From the NCBI RefSeq assembly GCF_029869215.1, contig NZ_JARWPM010000198.1:29580-93579 (forward strand): a DNA stretch of 64,000 nucleotides, written 5' to 3'. The stretch is from Nocardia carnea (GTDB taxonomy: Bacteria; Actinomycetota; Actinomycetes; Mycobacteriales; Mycobacteriaceae). This document shows, in pieces, positions 8,576-16,662 of this stretch. The translations under genes and the position numbers were made by a program. The notes under the pieces were generated by a model that was not told the DNA's origin, did no database searches, and worked only from the letters and a program-made list of their open reading frames with translations. Positions within the stretch are counted from its first letter, which is position 1. Each line of letters opens with the position of its first letter.

Positions 8576-9487
8576 TCAGTACGCCGGGTTGTCACGGTGG
8601 AGTAGCGGAAGTATCGATCTCATGACCGTGTGGATCTCTCGCGCATGTTCGGGTGATGCTGAGGTCAGCGGTGGCCGGACTAGGGTCGGGAACCCGGGCA
8701 GCCGGGTCGACACCGCGGCTTTGGCGAAGGCGACATCGCTGATGGGTAGTCGTTTACGGGCGTCGGTGTAGCGGTCGAATTCGTGTTGCCGGGCCTGGGC
8801 ACGCTCGATGTCACCGGCCGCCACCGCCGCTGCGACCGCTACCGGCAGCTCCGCGACCGGCCCTCCGGCGCCGGTGACCACCCCGGCCGCCCCGATCTCC
8901 GCGATCCGGGCCCCGATCCGGTCGTCACCGAGATACACCCGGAAGTCGGGGCCGATCTGCTGATACTCGTAGGTCAATGAGCGGTCCTTCCCGGAGTCTT
9001 TGATCCCGGTCAGCTGCGGAAACTCTCCGGCCAGCTGCGCGGCGAGCCGCGGTGGGATTGGTGCCTGGGTGTGGCGTGGGAAGTTGTACAGCAGTGTCGG
9101 GCGCAGGCAGTGCGGCAACACTGCGCGGAAGTAGGCCCCGATCCCGGTTTCGGCAGCCTCGGCGAAGAAGAACGGGTTCATCACCGCCAGCGCATCGGCG
9201 AAGTCGCTGGCGTGGCGCGCCAATTCCACGGCATCACCGACCGCGCATGCACCCACGTGCACGACCAGGACACCGCTCCACCTGCTTCGGCAGTGCTCGG
9301 CGACCTGGATCCGCTCGCGCACCGTCAGACTGGCGAATTCCCCGGTGGTTCCGTTGACCAGGACCGTCTCGACACCCGCAGCCCCAATCAGATCCAGATA
9401 GTCGCTCAACGCCGAAAGATCCAGGTGACCGCCACGTTGGTACGGCGTTACCGTAGCGACAATCGGACAGGAGAAGGATTCGGTCAC
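8576..9487 (-). CDS. DapA-family class I aldolase/lyase
   Basis: This is a TIM-barrel enzyme of the dihydrodipicolinate synthase/N-acetylneuraminate lyase superfamily, 303 residues from the chosen start. Key features are the NGTTGEFASLT block near residue 45, the active-site Tyr in LLYNFP (residue 134) and the Schiff-base Lys in GIKDSGKD (residue 163). The GTG at 9487 is chosen because GGGAGG lies eight bases upstream; an ATG 11 codons earlier lacks one. Superfamily members condense or cleave pyruvate with aldehydes, and sequence alone does not tell lysine biosynthesis from sugar-acid catabolism. It lies 86 bp downstream of the CmoM-like gene. Confidence 0.85.
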   Translation of the reverse strand: MTESFSCPIVATVTPYQRGGHLDLSALSDYLDLIGAAGVETVLVNGTTGEFASLTVRERIQVAEHCRSRWSGVLVVHVGACAVGDAVELARHASDFADALAVMNPFFFAEAAETGIGAYFRAVLPHCLRPTLLYNFPRHTQAPIPPRLAAQLAGEFPQLTGIKDSGKDRSLTYEYQQIGPDFRVYLGDDRIGARIAEIGAAGVVTGAGGPVAELPVAVAAAVAAGDIERAQARQHEFDRYTDARKRLPISDVAFAKAAVSTRLPGFPTLVRPPLTSASPEHAREIHTVMRSILPLLHRDNPAY

Positions 9488-9573
9488 GGCCCCCAGCCTC
9501 CCACGCTCTCCGCAGCGCATCGTGCGGACGAGAGGCTCGGCGAACGCCTCGGGACGTACGCCGTGCGGAGCAT

Positions 9574-10347
9574 CTACTGTGCGCGGGCTGCGATGAGGTG
9601 GAAGAACCGTGCGGTATGGGTGTACGGAGCGCGGTGGGACAAGGTGAGTTCCAGCCGCTCGAGCTTGCTGTAGAAATCCGGGTCGGACTTGCGGGAGTCG
9701 TCGACGATGAGGTCGCAGACACAGCGGATGCCGTACCTCCCGATAACGCTCAGCTCCGCCGTGCGCAGGTCCGCCGCGACCCGGTCGGCATAGCAGGCGT
9801 GAGTTCTGGTGTCGTACGCGCCGCTGTACCGGGTGGGGCTATCCAGCAGCCACAGTGCTTCGTCCAGATCCAGGCCACGCACCGCACTCAGCAGTGGGTC
9901 GGTGTCAGCGTTGGGTGCTATCAGCGACAGCACCCCAGCCGGCCGAAGCTGGTCCGCCAGCATGGTTGCGGTGCGTTCCCTCTCCGGAAGGTACTGAAGC
10001 ACGTTATGCAGTAGCACGACATCGAAGCCGTCGGTGCCCAGCGTGGCGCCGAGGGAGTCGATATCGGCCGGGTATGTGGTGATGTGGTCGCGGACGCCAC
10101 GCTCGGAGGCGATCGTGTTCGCTTCGGCGAGGGACTGGGGTGAGGGGTCGGCGATGGTGACGTGGTGTCCGCGTCGAGCGAGTTCAACCGCTTCCACACC
10201 ATTGCCACCACCGACATCGAGGATCTCCAGTCCTCGCTCGGCGGGCAGGTGCCGGACAAGGTTCGCCATCGCCACCGTGTACCGCAGCCTGCCCCATGGG
10301 CTGGCCTGCCATTGCTGGAACTCGCCCAACTTGTCGTCGAACATCAT
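9574..10347 (-). CDS. CmoM/SmtA-like SAM-dependent methyltransferase
   Basis: A 257-residue class I methyltransferase with motif I ILDVGGGNG near residue 42, ARRGHHVTIADPS after it, and LLHNVLQYLPERER in the post-II region. The order and wording of these blocks, with GVLSLIAPNA and a C-terminal RAPYTHTARFFHLIAAR, resemble CmoM (SmtA). CmoM in Gammaproteobacteria methylates carboxymethoxyuridine in tRNA. That pathway is not known as general in actinobacteria, so the substrate here is open. AAGGAG sits about eight bases before ATG 10347. Confidence 0.75.
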   Translation of the reverse strand: MMFDDKLGEFQQWQASPWGRLRYTVAMANLVRHLPAERGLEILDVGGGNGVEAVELARRGHHVTIADPSPQSLAEANTIASERGVRDHITTYPADIDSLGATLGTDGFDVVLLHNVLQYLPERERTATMLADQLRPAGVLSLIAPNADTDPLLSAVRGLDLDEALWLLDSPTRYSGAYDTRTHACYADRVAADLRTAELSVIGRYGIRCVCDLIVDDSRKSDPDFYSKLERLELTLSHRAPYTHTARFFHLIAARAQ

Positions 10348-10459
10348 TGATTCAGCTCCTTCTGCTCACCGCGACCACCCCGATCAGGCGGCACCGCGCC
10401 GCGTAATTATCGTGCCGTTCCGGCGCCTTCGTGAGCAGGATCGGCGCAGAATCGTTGTC

Positions 10460-10963
10460 ATGGAACGCATCTCGTTCGACATCGACGACTATGAACGGCG
10501 GGTTCGCTCGAAACCGTGCTTCATCTGCGCCATCGTCGCGGGACAGCACGACTCGAAGCTTGAGCAGATCGTTGCTGAGGACGATGAGAACATCGCGTTC
10601 CTGTCCCGGTATCCGACCCTGCCCGGCTACGTGCTCGTTTCGCCGAAACATCACCATGAGCATGTGGTTGACGACCTGGACGAAGACGAATATCTGCGAC
10701 TGATGAGAATGGTTCGCCGCGTTGGGAGAGCACTGCAAACGGTGGTCCCCACCGAACGGCTATATATCGCCAGTCTCGGCAGCCAACAGGGCAACGCTCA
10801 CCTCCACTGGCACGTTGCCGCCCTACCACCTGGAGTGCCCTACCGCGAACAGCAATTCCATGCCCTGATGGCGGAAAACGGAATACTGTCCTGGTCTCTG
10901 GAGCAGGCAGTCGAACTCGCCGGCCTCATCCGCGCCGCCTTGGCTGCCGACGGCACGAACTGA
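10460..10963 (+). CDS. HIT-family nucleotide hydrolase/transferase
   Basis: The 167-residue protein has the histidine-triad motif HLHWHVA (residues 114-119) and an N-terminal CFIC pair (20 and 23), as in HIT proteins with a zinc site. The helical region DLDEDEYLRLMRMVRRVGRA is also typical. HIT enzymes cleave nucleoside phosphoramidates or dinucleoside polyphosphates; the substrate here is unknown. ATG at 10460 is used because the HIT fold begins there. It diverges from the CmoM-like gene, leaving about 112 bp for two promoters. Confidence 0.85.
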   Translation: MERISFDIDDYERRVRSKPCFICAIVAGQHDSKLEQIVAEDDENIAFLSRYPTLPGYVLVSPKHHHEHVVDDLDEDEYLRLMRMVRRVGRALQTVVPTERLYIASLGSQQGNAHLHWHVAALPPGVPYREQQFHALMAENGILSWSLEQAVELAGLIRAALAADGTN

Positions 10964-11200
10964 ACCACCATGCGTCGAAGAATTCATATCCGCAGGTAGC
11001 TGAGTAACCGCCAAGTGTAGGACCAATCCCTAAATTGTTTTCCGATGGACTCGCGAAAAATATTGCTGTGGAAATCTTTTCGCTGAATTACCTATTGATG
11101 GTCTCCGGGCGCACATATAGCGTCGTATCCGCCAGAATTGAGACGCCCCGGCTGGTGGGCCAACACCAGACCGGGGCAGGTACGGAGAAAGGGCTCCGCA

Positions 11201-11560
11201 ATGCAAAGTGTAATCATCTCGGTCGGGTCCGAGGTCGAAGTCGAGGCACCATACGACCGCCGTTTCCACGACGCGGCGGACGAACTCGGTGGCACACCCA
11301 CCTCGGATGGTGAAGCGTGGCGCTTCTCCCGCAACGACGAAGAACGTGTCCGCCAACTATGCAGCACAATCTTCGGAGAAGACCAGGGCACGACCCCGGC
11401 GACGGACCAGCCGCTCGACCGCTCCGAAGTCGGCACCAGCGAGGCTTCGGAACTGCCTGTTGTGAGCACCCATCAACGGCGGGCGGACCTGCTCGACCGT
11501 CTCGACATGCTGCTCGACGAGGTCGCTGAGGTACATACCGCCCTGCAAGCGCTGAAGTAG
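11201..11560 (+). CDS. Small protein with a plasmid/phage-type conserved domain
   Basis: The 119-residue product starts MQSVIISVGSEVEVEAPYDR. It continues with the pattern Phe-x3-Ala-x2-Leu-Gly-Gly, Trp-x-Phe and VRQLCSTIFGED, a small conserved module I associate with plasmid and phage accessory proteins of actinobacteria. The C-terminal ~40 residues (RRADLLDRLDMLLDEVAEVH) predict a coiled coil. A GGAG stretch lies upstream of ATG 11201. The 236-bp upstream region is unusually AT-rich around 11020-11100 and probably carries the promoter. Confidence 0.6.
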   Translation: MQSVIISVGSEVEVEAPYDRRFHDAADELGGTPTSDGEAWRFSRNDEERVRQLCSTIFGEDQGTTPATDQPLDRSEVGTSEASELPVVSTHQRRADLLDRLDMLLDEVAEVHTALQALK

Positions 11561-11716
11561 GGGCTGGCCTGCCACACAGAAATCAGAGGGCTTCGACCGG
11601 TGGCCGATCAATCCACCGGCCATCGGTCGTCGGCTCTCTTCTGATGCTTCGTGTTCTTGCTGCTGCTCGGTTGAACGCTCCGGTTTGCATTTGGCAGCAG
11701 GTCTACGGTGGCTCGT

Positions 11717-12418
11717 TCAGGCGGACAGCTCTTCCAGCCGATATCGGGTCCATTCGATGGCGGCACCGCCGCATCGTTCGAATGCCGCGCAGTTGTCGGC
11801 GCGGTCGTCGATCAGAAGCGCCTCGCCGAAGGAGAGCCCTGCGGTGGTCAGCCAGGAGCCGAAGAAGGCTTCAGGGTCTTCGGATTTCAGTACGCCGGTG
11901 TCGCTCGAGCTGATGATGTCGTCGAATACGGCGGCAGCCTCTTTCAGCGTCTCCGTGCCTGATGGTTGTTCGTTATGACTGGACGTGACGGCGTGAAAGG
12001 TGCTGGTGAACGCGTCGATATTGTCGGTCGCCAGGACAACGGTCGAGTGGTACCGGGCGTCACGCAGTGCTCGGAGAAGCGACTGGTTTACGGGCATGTG
12101 GGCGATGTCGTGTGCGAGTTGCGTCAGGAGCTGGTCAACATCGAGGCCCGAGTGCGTGGCAGCGAGGTTGGTGAGGATGTCGCGGGAGCTGCGCTTTCCG
12201 CACATCCATTCGCGGCCCTCCCGATTGCCTGTCGTGAACAGCCGGTCCAGTTCTCGATTCAGAACAGCGTAAAGGGAGTGATCCGGATCGTCGGTAATGC
12301 TGTGCCAGAACGGTTTCCGGCACAGCACTCCGTGCCAATCGCAGAAGACGACGCGAGGAGGGTCCGCACTTCGCATAACGTCTGCGATGGTCTTGATCGC
12401 CGGGTGGGCGAGGGTCAC
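11717..12418 (-). CDS. HAD-like hydrolase with a DxH active-site variant
   Basis: This 233-residue protein is last in the 14-gene minus-strand operon. It starts with a GTG that overlaps the preceding stop (GTGA at 12415-12418). HAD motifs are visible in order: motif I VFCDWHGVL, motif II VLATDN, a Lys in VLKSEDP and motif IV ALLIDDRADN. The second motif I acid, normally Asp in phosphatases, is His here, so ordinary phosphomonoesterase chemistry is doubtful. By position it could replace the GmhB step of ADP-heptose synthesis, but it lacks GmhB wording, so this is inference only. Confidence 0.75.
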   Translation of the reverse strand: MTLAHPAIKTIADVMRSADPPRVVFCDWHGVLCRKPFWHSITDDPDHSLYAVLNRELDRLFTTGNREGREWMCGKRSSRDILTNLAATHSGLDVDQLLTQLAHDIAHMPVNQSLLRALRDARYHSTVVLATDNIDAFTSTFHAVTSSHNEQPSGTETLKEAAAVFDDIISSSDTGVLKSEDPEAFFGSWLTTAGLSFGEALLIDDRADNCAAFERCGGAAIEWTRYRLEELSA

Positions 12419-13785
12419 TGGGCGTATTCCCGAGCCGCGGTCGCGCGGTCGAGCCTGTCGAGGGTGAGCAGGCCATCGAGGACTCGGTGGGCGGTGATGG
12501 CTTGGTCGGTGATGTGTCGAACGGTTTCGTCGCCTTGTTCGGAGAGGTGCACTCCGTCGGCCCACACGCTGGGTGCTTCGGCGGCTGGGGCCGTGGGGGT
12601 GGCGGGTGACCATCCGAAGCAGGTGGCGACATAGGTGATGTCGTCCCAGATGTCGACGAAGACCGCGTCGTGGTCGGCGGCGGCGCGGCGGGCGCGCTGG
12701 TTGTATTCGGTCAGATCGCCGTTGGCGGCGGCGACGTCGATGGTGGGGTCCCAGCCGATCGGGGGTTCACCGATCACGACGATCCGGCGGGCGCAGGCGC
12801 TGAGGAGCCCGAGGGCGGTGCGGATGTTGGTGTCGTATTCGCCGATGCCGACTGCTTCGCTCATCCGGCCTTGGTGGTGTCGCCAGACGTCGTTGAGGCC
12901 GACTCCGAGGACGGCGAGGTCCCATCGGCCGCCGGCGTCGACTGCGGCTCGGAGGTTGGTCAGGACGTCGCGGCTGGTTGCTCCTCCTTCGCCGTGGTTG
13001 TCGGTGGTGAAGGTGATCCATGGGTAGCGGGTGGACCATCCGGTGGTCAGGACATGGACGTAGCCGCGTTTGCGCCATTCGGTGACCGTGATCTGTTCGC
13101 CGATCTCGGGGAGATCGGCTTGGACTGCGAGGCGGGGGTTGTGGGCTTCGTAGTGTTCCATCAGGGATGTTCCGAACCAGCCGATCCGCAGTTGGGGTCG
13201 GGGGTGTTCGGGGTCGAGGGGTCCGGGGTGGCGGGCGGTGACGCGGGCGGGCGCGCCGACGGCGGTGGTGTTCGGCGGCACGGATGCGGTGACGACGGCG
13301 TTGGCGCCGATGCGGGCGTTTTGGCCGATGGTGACGCCGGCGGTGATCGAGACTTTGTTCGCGACGATCGCGCCGGGCTCGATGGTGACTGGAGCGGTGT
13401 CGAATCCGCTGGCCCACGGGGTGATGGGCTCACCCGGGGTGAGGGTGTCGGGGGTGCGGGCGCGGTGGTTGTGGTCGTGGATGTCGACCATGTTGGAGAT
13501 TCCTGCGCCGCGTCCGATGTGGATGCGGGTCATGGCGGACAGGACGACGTTCTCGCCGAGGGCGGTGTCGTCGCCGATGGTGATGTGTCCGCCGGTGTTG
13601 GCTTGCAGGGTCGTGCCGCGGCGAATGCTGACACGGTCACCGATGGTGATGGTGGCGTCGGTGTCGACGACGAAGTCGACGTCGTCGGCGATGTCGCAGT
13701 CGGCGCCGATGTGTACCGCGTCGCCGTAGCGGGCGCGGACTCGGTCTGTGAGGGCAATCGAGTCGGTGTCGGTCACGCTGGTCAT
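12415..13785 (-). CDS. Fusion of left-handed beta-helix acyltransferase and SGNH hydrolase
   Basis: Residues ~20-200 form hexapeptide repeats (ITIGDRVSIRRG, ITIGDDTALGENV, VTIGQNARIGANAVV), as in O-acetyltransferases. Residues ~205-440 form an SGNH/GDSL hydrolase: the Ser block is GWFGTSLMEH, the Asn block LGVGLNDVW, and the Asp-His block DGVHLSEQGDE. Both halves act on sugar O-acyl groups in known proteins, so it may add and trim, or transfer, an acyl group on the operon product. The ATG at 13785 overlaps the carbamoyltransferase stop by four bases, and its own stop overlaps the HAD start, so it is coupled on both sides. Confidence 0.85.
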   Translation of the reverse strand: MTSVTDTDSIALTDRVRARYGDAVHIGADCDIADDVDFVVDTDATITIGDRVSIRRGTTLQANTGGHITIGDDTALGENVVLSAMTRIHIGRGAGISNMVDIHDHNHRARTPDTLTPGEPITPWASGFDTAPVTIEPGAIVANKVSITAGVTIGQNARIGANAVVTASVPPNTTAVGAPARVTARHPGPLDPEHPRPQLRIGWFGTSLMEHYEAHNPRLAVQADLPEIGEQITVTEWRKRGYVHVLTTGWSTRYPWITFTTDNHGEGGATSRDVLTNLRAAVDAGGRWDLAVLGVGLNDVWRHHQGRMSEAVGIGEYDTNIRTALGLLSACARRIVVIGEPPIGWDPTIDVAAANGDLTEYNQRARRAAADHDAVFVDIWDDITYVATCFGWSPATPTAPAAEAPSVWADGVHLSEQGDETVRHITDQAITAHRVLDGLLTLDRLDRATAAREYAQ

Positions 13786-15506
13786 GATCCTTTTCTCGGT
13801 GGTCGGTGCTGTTGATGGGTGGGTGCCGATGGTGGTGTGGTGACGAGGTAGTCGCCGATCACGAGGGCGTCCAGGCCGAGTCGGGCGCCGCTGGCGAGTG
13901 CGTCGGCTGGGGTGTCGACGATCGGTTCGCCGGGGCCGTTGTAGCTGGTGTTCAATACGACGCCGATCCCGGTCTCGGCTTCGAGGGCGTGCAGGAGTCG
14001 GGCGTATTCCGGTTGGTGTGCGGGGTCGACGTGTTGTGGGCGCAGTGTGCCGTCGGCGTGGACGACGCCGGGGATCTGTTGGCGTGCTCGGGGTGTGGCC
14101 TCGTGGGCGACGATCATGAATTCTGCCGGGCCGTCGGGTGTGGTGGTCCAGCCGGTCGGGTCGAGCATGCTCGGTGCGAGGGGCCGCCAGAGTTCGCGGT
14201 GTTTGATGTCGCGGTTGATGCGGTCGCGCAGTCTGGTGGTGCGGGGGTCGGCGAGGATGCTGCGGGCACCGAGTGCCCGTGGACCGGCTTCGGCGCGGCC
14301 CTGGTGCCAGCCGATGACCTTGCCCTCGGCTATCAGGCGGGCGGCGGTCGCGGCGATATCGGGTGGGGTGGTGAAGTTCGCGCCGGCATCGTGCAGGGCG
14401 GTCTCGATGGCGTGGTTGTCGTAGGCCGGACCCAAGAAGGCGTGTGCTTGGCGAGGACCGGGCACTGTGTGGTCACCGCGGCGGTGCGCGACTTCCAGGG
14501 CTGCGCCGAGAGCGCATCCGGCATCACCGGCGGCCGGTTGCACGAACAAGGTGTCGGTGTCGGGGGTGCGGGCGAGGATGCCGTTGGTGGTGCAGTTGAG
14601 CCCAACACCGCCGGCCAGACACAGCGCGGTCGCGCCGGTTTCCTCCAGAGCGGTGGAGACGACGCTGATCAGGCAGCGTTGCAGCAGGAATTGGGCCGAT
14701 GCTGCGAGGTCGGCGGCGAGGCTTTGGTGGGCGTCGTCCGATCTTGGTGCTTGGCGCGGGATTCCGGCGTCGGTGAATGCCTTGCGGTAGGCGTGGCGCA
14801 GGGCTCGGTAGTAGGTGAGGTCGGTGTAGCCGGCGGTGTGGTCGGCCTCGGGTGCGAGGCCGTAGGGGGTGAGGTCGAGGTGGTAGCCGTCGCGGGTGGG
14901 GTGCAGGAAGTTCAGGTCGATGGTCGGTTTTCCGTAGGCGGCCAGGCCCATCAGTTTGCCTGCGTGGGTCCAGTCGCCGAGCCCGGCGTGTTCGGTGGCG
15001 AATTGGTAGAACCAGCCCAGTGATTGTGTGAACGGGAAGGTTCGCAGGCATCGCAGACCGGCTCGGGTTCCGTGATGGATGCTGGTGGAGACACCGTCGC
15101 CGGAGCCGTCGACCACGATGACCGCGGCGTCGGCGACACCTGCGGGGTAGAAGGCGCTGGCGGCATGGGCGAGGTGGTGGCCGACGATGGTCAGTCGACG
15201 TGGTCTTTCCGGGCCGGTGCCGAGCGGTCCGAGGAGTTCAGCGATTAGGTCTGGGTCGGTGATCTCATCGGCGGGGTTCGGCCAGTACGGGTTCCAGGCC
15301 ACCGCGATCTCGTCGATATCACCGCACCGGATTCCGGCCTGGGCCAGGCACCATGCGGCCGAGGAGGCGGCCGAGCGGGAATCGCGGTGATGCTTGATTC
15401 GGGAGAACCGTTCCTCTTCGGCGAACGCGACGGGTTGGCCGTCGGCGACGAGGCAGGCGGAGGCGTCGTGATGGTAGGGGCCGCCGAGCCCGAGCACGTA
15501 TCCCAC
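13782..15506 (-). CDS. O-carbamoyltransferase (NodU/CmcH/TobZ family)
   Basis: The 574-residue protein matches the family in length and layout. An N-terminal Kae1-like domain has GLGGPYHHDASACLVADG, EEERFSRIKHH and the metal-binding GHHLAHAASAF. The C-terminal YrdC-like part has ARALGARSILADPR and LWRPLAPSML. Such enzymes make carbamoyl-adenylate from carbamoyl phosphate and ATP and transfer the carbamoyl to a hydroxyl of a sugar or antibiotic. GTG at 15506 is chosen because it starts four bases after the stop of the upstream GT9 gene and the family N-terminus begins there. This is a strong marker of secondary metabolism in the operon. Confidence 0.9.
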   Translation of the reverse strand: MGYVLGLGGPYHHDASACLVADGQPVAFAEEERFSRIKHHRDSRSAASSAAWCLAQAGIRCGDIDEIAVAWNPYWPNPADEITDPDLIAELLGPLGTGPERPRRLTIVGHHLAHAASAFYPAGVADAAVIVVDGSGDGVSTSIHHGTRAGLRCLRTFPFTQSLGWFYQFATEHAGLGDWTHAGKLMGLAAYGKPTIDLNFLHPTRDGYHLDLTPYGLAPEADHTAGYTDLTYYRALRHAYRKAFTDAGIPRQAPRSDDAHQSLAADLAASAQFLLQRCLISVVSTALEETGATALCLAGGVGLNCTTNGILARTPDTDTLFVQPAAGDAGCALGAALEVAHRRGDHTVPGPRQAHAFLGPAYDNHAIETALHDAGANFTTPPDIAATAARLIAEGKVIGWHQGRAEAGPRALGARSILADPRTTRLRDRINRDIKHRELWRPLAPSMLDPTGWTTTPDGPAEFMIVAHEATPRARQQIPGVVHADGTLRPQHVDPAHQPEYARLLHALEAETGIGVVLNTSYNGPGEPIVDTPADALASGARLGLDALVIGDYLVTTPPSAPTHQQHRPPRKGS

Positions 15507-15510
15507 GCGG

Positions 15511-16662
15511 TCAGCCCTCCCGCACGGCGGCTGTGGACAGTGAGTTGCGGACCGCGCCATGGACGTCGGCGACCGTGATGGTGTCCATGCAGCCGCCGAT
15601 CCCGCCGCAGGTGACCCGGTGTGCGCACGGGGAGCACGGCAGAGTCGACCGCAGCGCGGTGACATTGTCGGCGTGTTTGGGGATGACTTCGGCGCCGTTG
15701 CTCGGGCCCAGGAGCAGCACCACCGGCAGGTCGTAGGCGAGGGCGAGGTGGAATCCGAGGCTGTCGCCGGTCACCATCGCGTCGCAGAAGTCCGGGACCG
15801 CGGCGAATTCCTGCAGGGTCATGGCGTCGTGACGCACTCGGCCCACTCCGGTGTCCAGTTCTCGTAACAGCTGGTGGCAGGTGCGGGCGTCGGCGGGGCC
15901 GCCGGTGATGACCAGCCGGTGCCCGTCGCCGAGCAGTCGCCGCCCGAGGTCGGCCCAGTGACCGGTGGGCCACAGCTTGGTCGTCTTGGAGCCGCCGACG
16001 TTAAGGCAGACCCAGCCGCCGCTGGTACCTAGCCGCGCGGCGACGCGGGCTTTGGCCGCGTCCGGCACCGACAGCTGGTAGGGCTCGCCGGTGTAGATGT
16101 AGCCGGCGACCTCGAAGTACAGCTCGGTCCACGTCTTACTGTTTCCGCTGGTGCGGAAGTCGTTCCAGGTGTTCATGGCGAAGAAGTGCCGGGCCGCTGT
16201 GCCGATCGGATAGAGGCTGTTGTTCTCGCCGCCGTAGGCGAGGCCGGCGTGGTGCTCGGCGCTGATCCGGGGCACGAGCCCGGCCACGGCGGGGTGGCGT
16301 TCGAAGCTGTAGACGGCGTCGTAGTGTTCGGCGAGCACTGTGTGGGCGGTCTCGGTCTCCCAGGTCAGGACGCGGTCGACGTGCGGGATCATCTCCACGA
16401 TGGGGGCGGATTCGGCGCCGACGAGCCAGGTGATGTGTGCGCCGGGGTGTTCGGCTTTGATGCGGGCCGGTAGTGGGGAGGCGATGAGCATGTCGCCCAT
16501 CCGTTTGAGCATCACGATCAGGATGCGGTGGGTCACCGGGTCATACAGTGTGCACCCTGGGCAAGGACGCCAGTGCTTGCACGGCAGGCCGCCGATGAAA
16601 TGACGACAGTCGGGTCGCCAGAAGAAGTCGCTGGTGGTCAGTGGCAGATCAGTGGCGTTCAT
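15511..16662 (-). CDS. GT9 glycosyltransferase, heptosyltransferase type
   Basis: The 383-residue protein has the GT9 signature: LKRMGDMLIASPLPARIK near the start of the fold, the donor-site block GGSKTTKLWPTGHWADLG, then HRLVITGG and GDSLGFHLALAYDLPVV. The C-terminal Cys pattern CSPC...CGGIGGCMDTI is also typical. GT9 enzymes transfer heptose from ADP-heptose, which agrees with the hldE- and hldD-type genes upstream. An extra N-terminal Cys cluster, CRHFIGGLPCKHWRPCPGC (C-x8-C-x5-C-x2-C), may bind zinc or iron-sulfur and is unusual. ATG at 16662 overlaps the SHMT-like stop (ATGA). Confidence 0.85.
   Translation of the reverse strand: MNATDLPLTTSDFFWRPDCRHFIGGLPCKHWRPCPGCTLYDPVTHRILIVMLKRMGDMLIASPLPARIKAEHPGAHITWLVGAESAPIVEMIPHVDRVLTWETETAHTVLAEHYDAVYSFERHPAVAGLVPRISAEHHAGLAYGGENNSLYPIGTAARHFFAMNTWNDFRTSGNSKTWTELYFEVAGYIYTGEPYQLSVPDAAKARVAARLGTSGGWVCLNVGGSKTTKLWPTGHWADLGRRLLGDGHRLVITGGPADARTCHQLLRELDTGVGRVRHDAMTLQEFAAVPDFCDAMVTGDSLGFHLALAYDLPVVLLLGPSNGAEVIPKHADNVTALRSTLPCSPCAHRVTCGGIGGCMDTITVADVHGAVRNSLSTAAVREG

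Noticed and set aside
12670..15023. Long plus-strand frames opposite the carbamoyltransferase and SGNH genes
   Set aside because: Gly/Val/Asp-rich antisense shadows with no ribosome binding site or family similarity; the minus-strand genes have clear active-site motifs.
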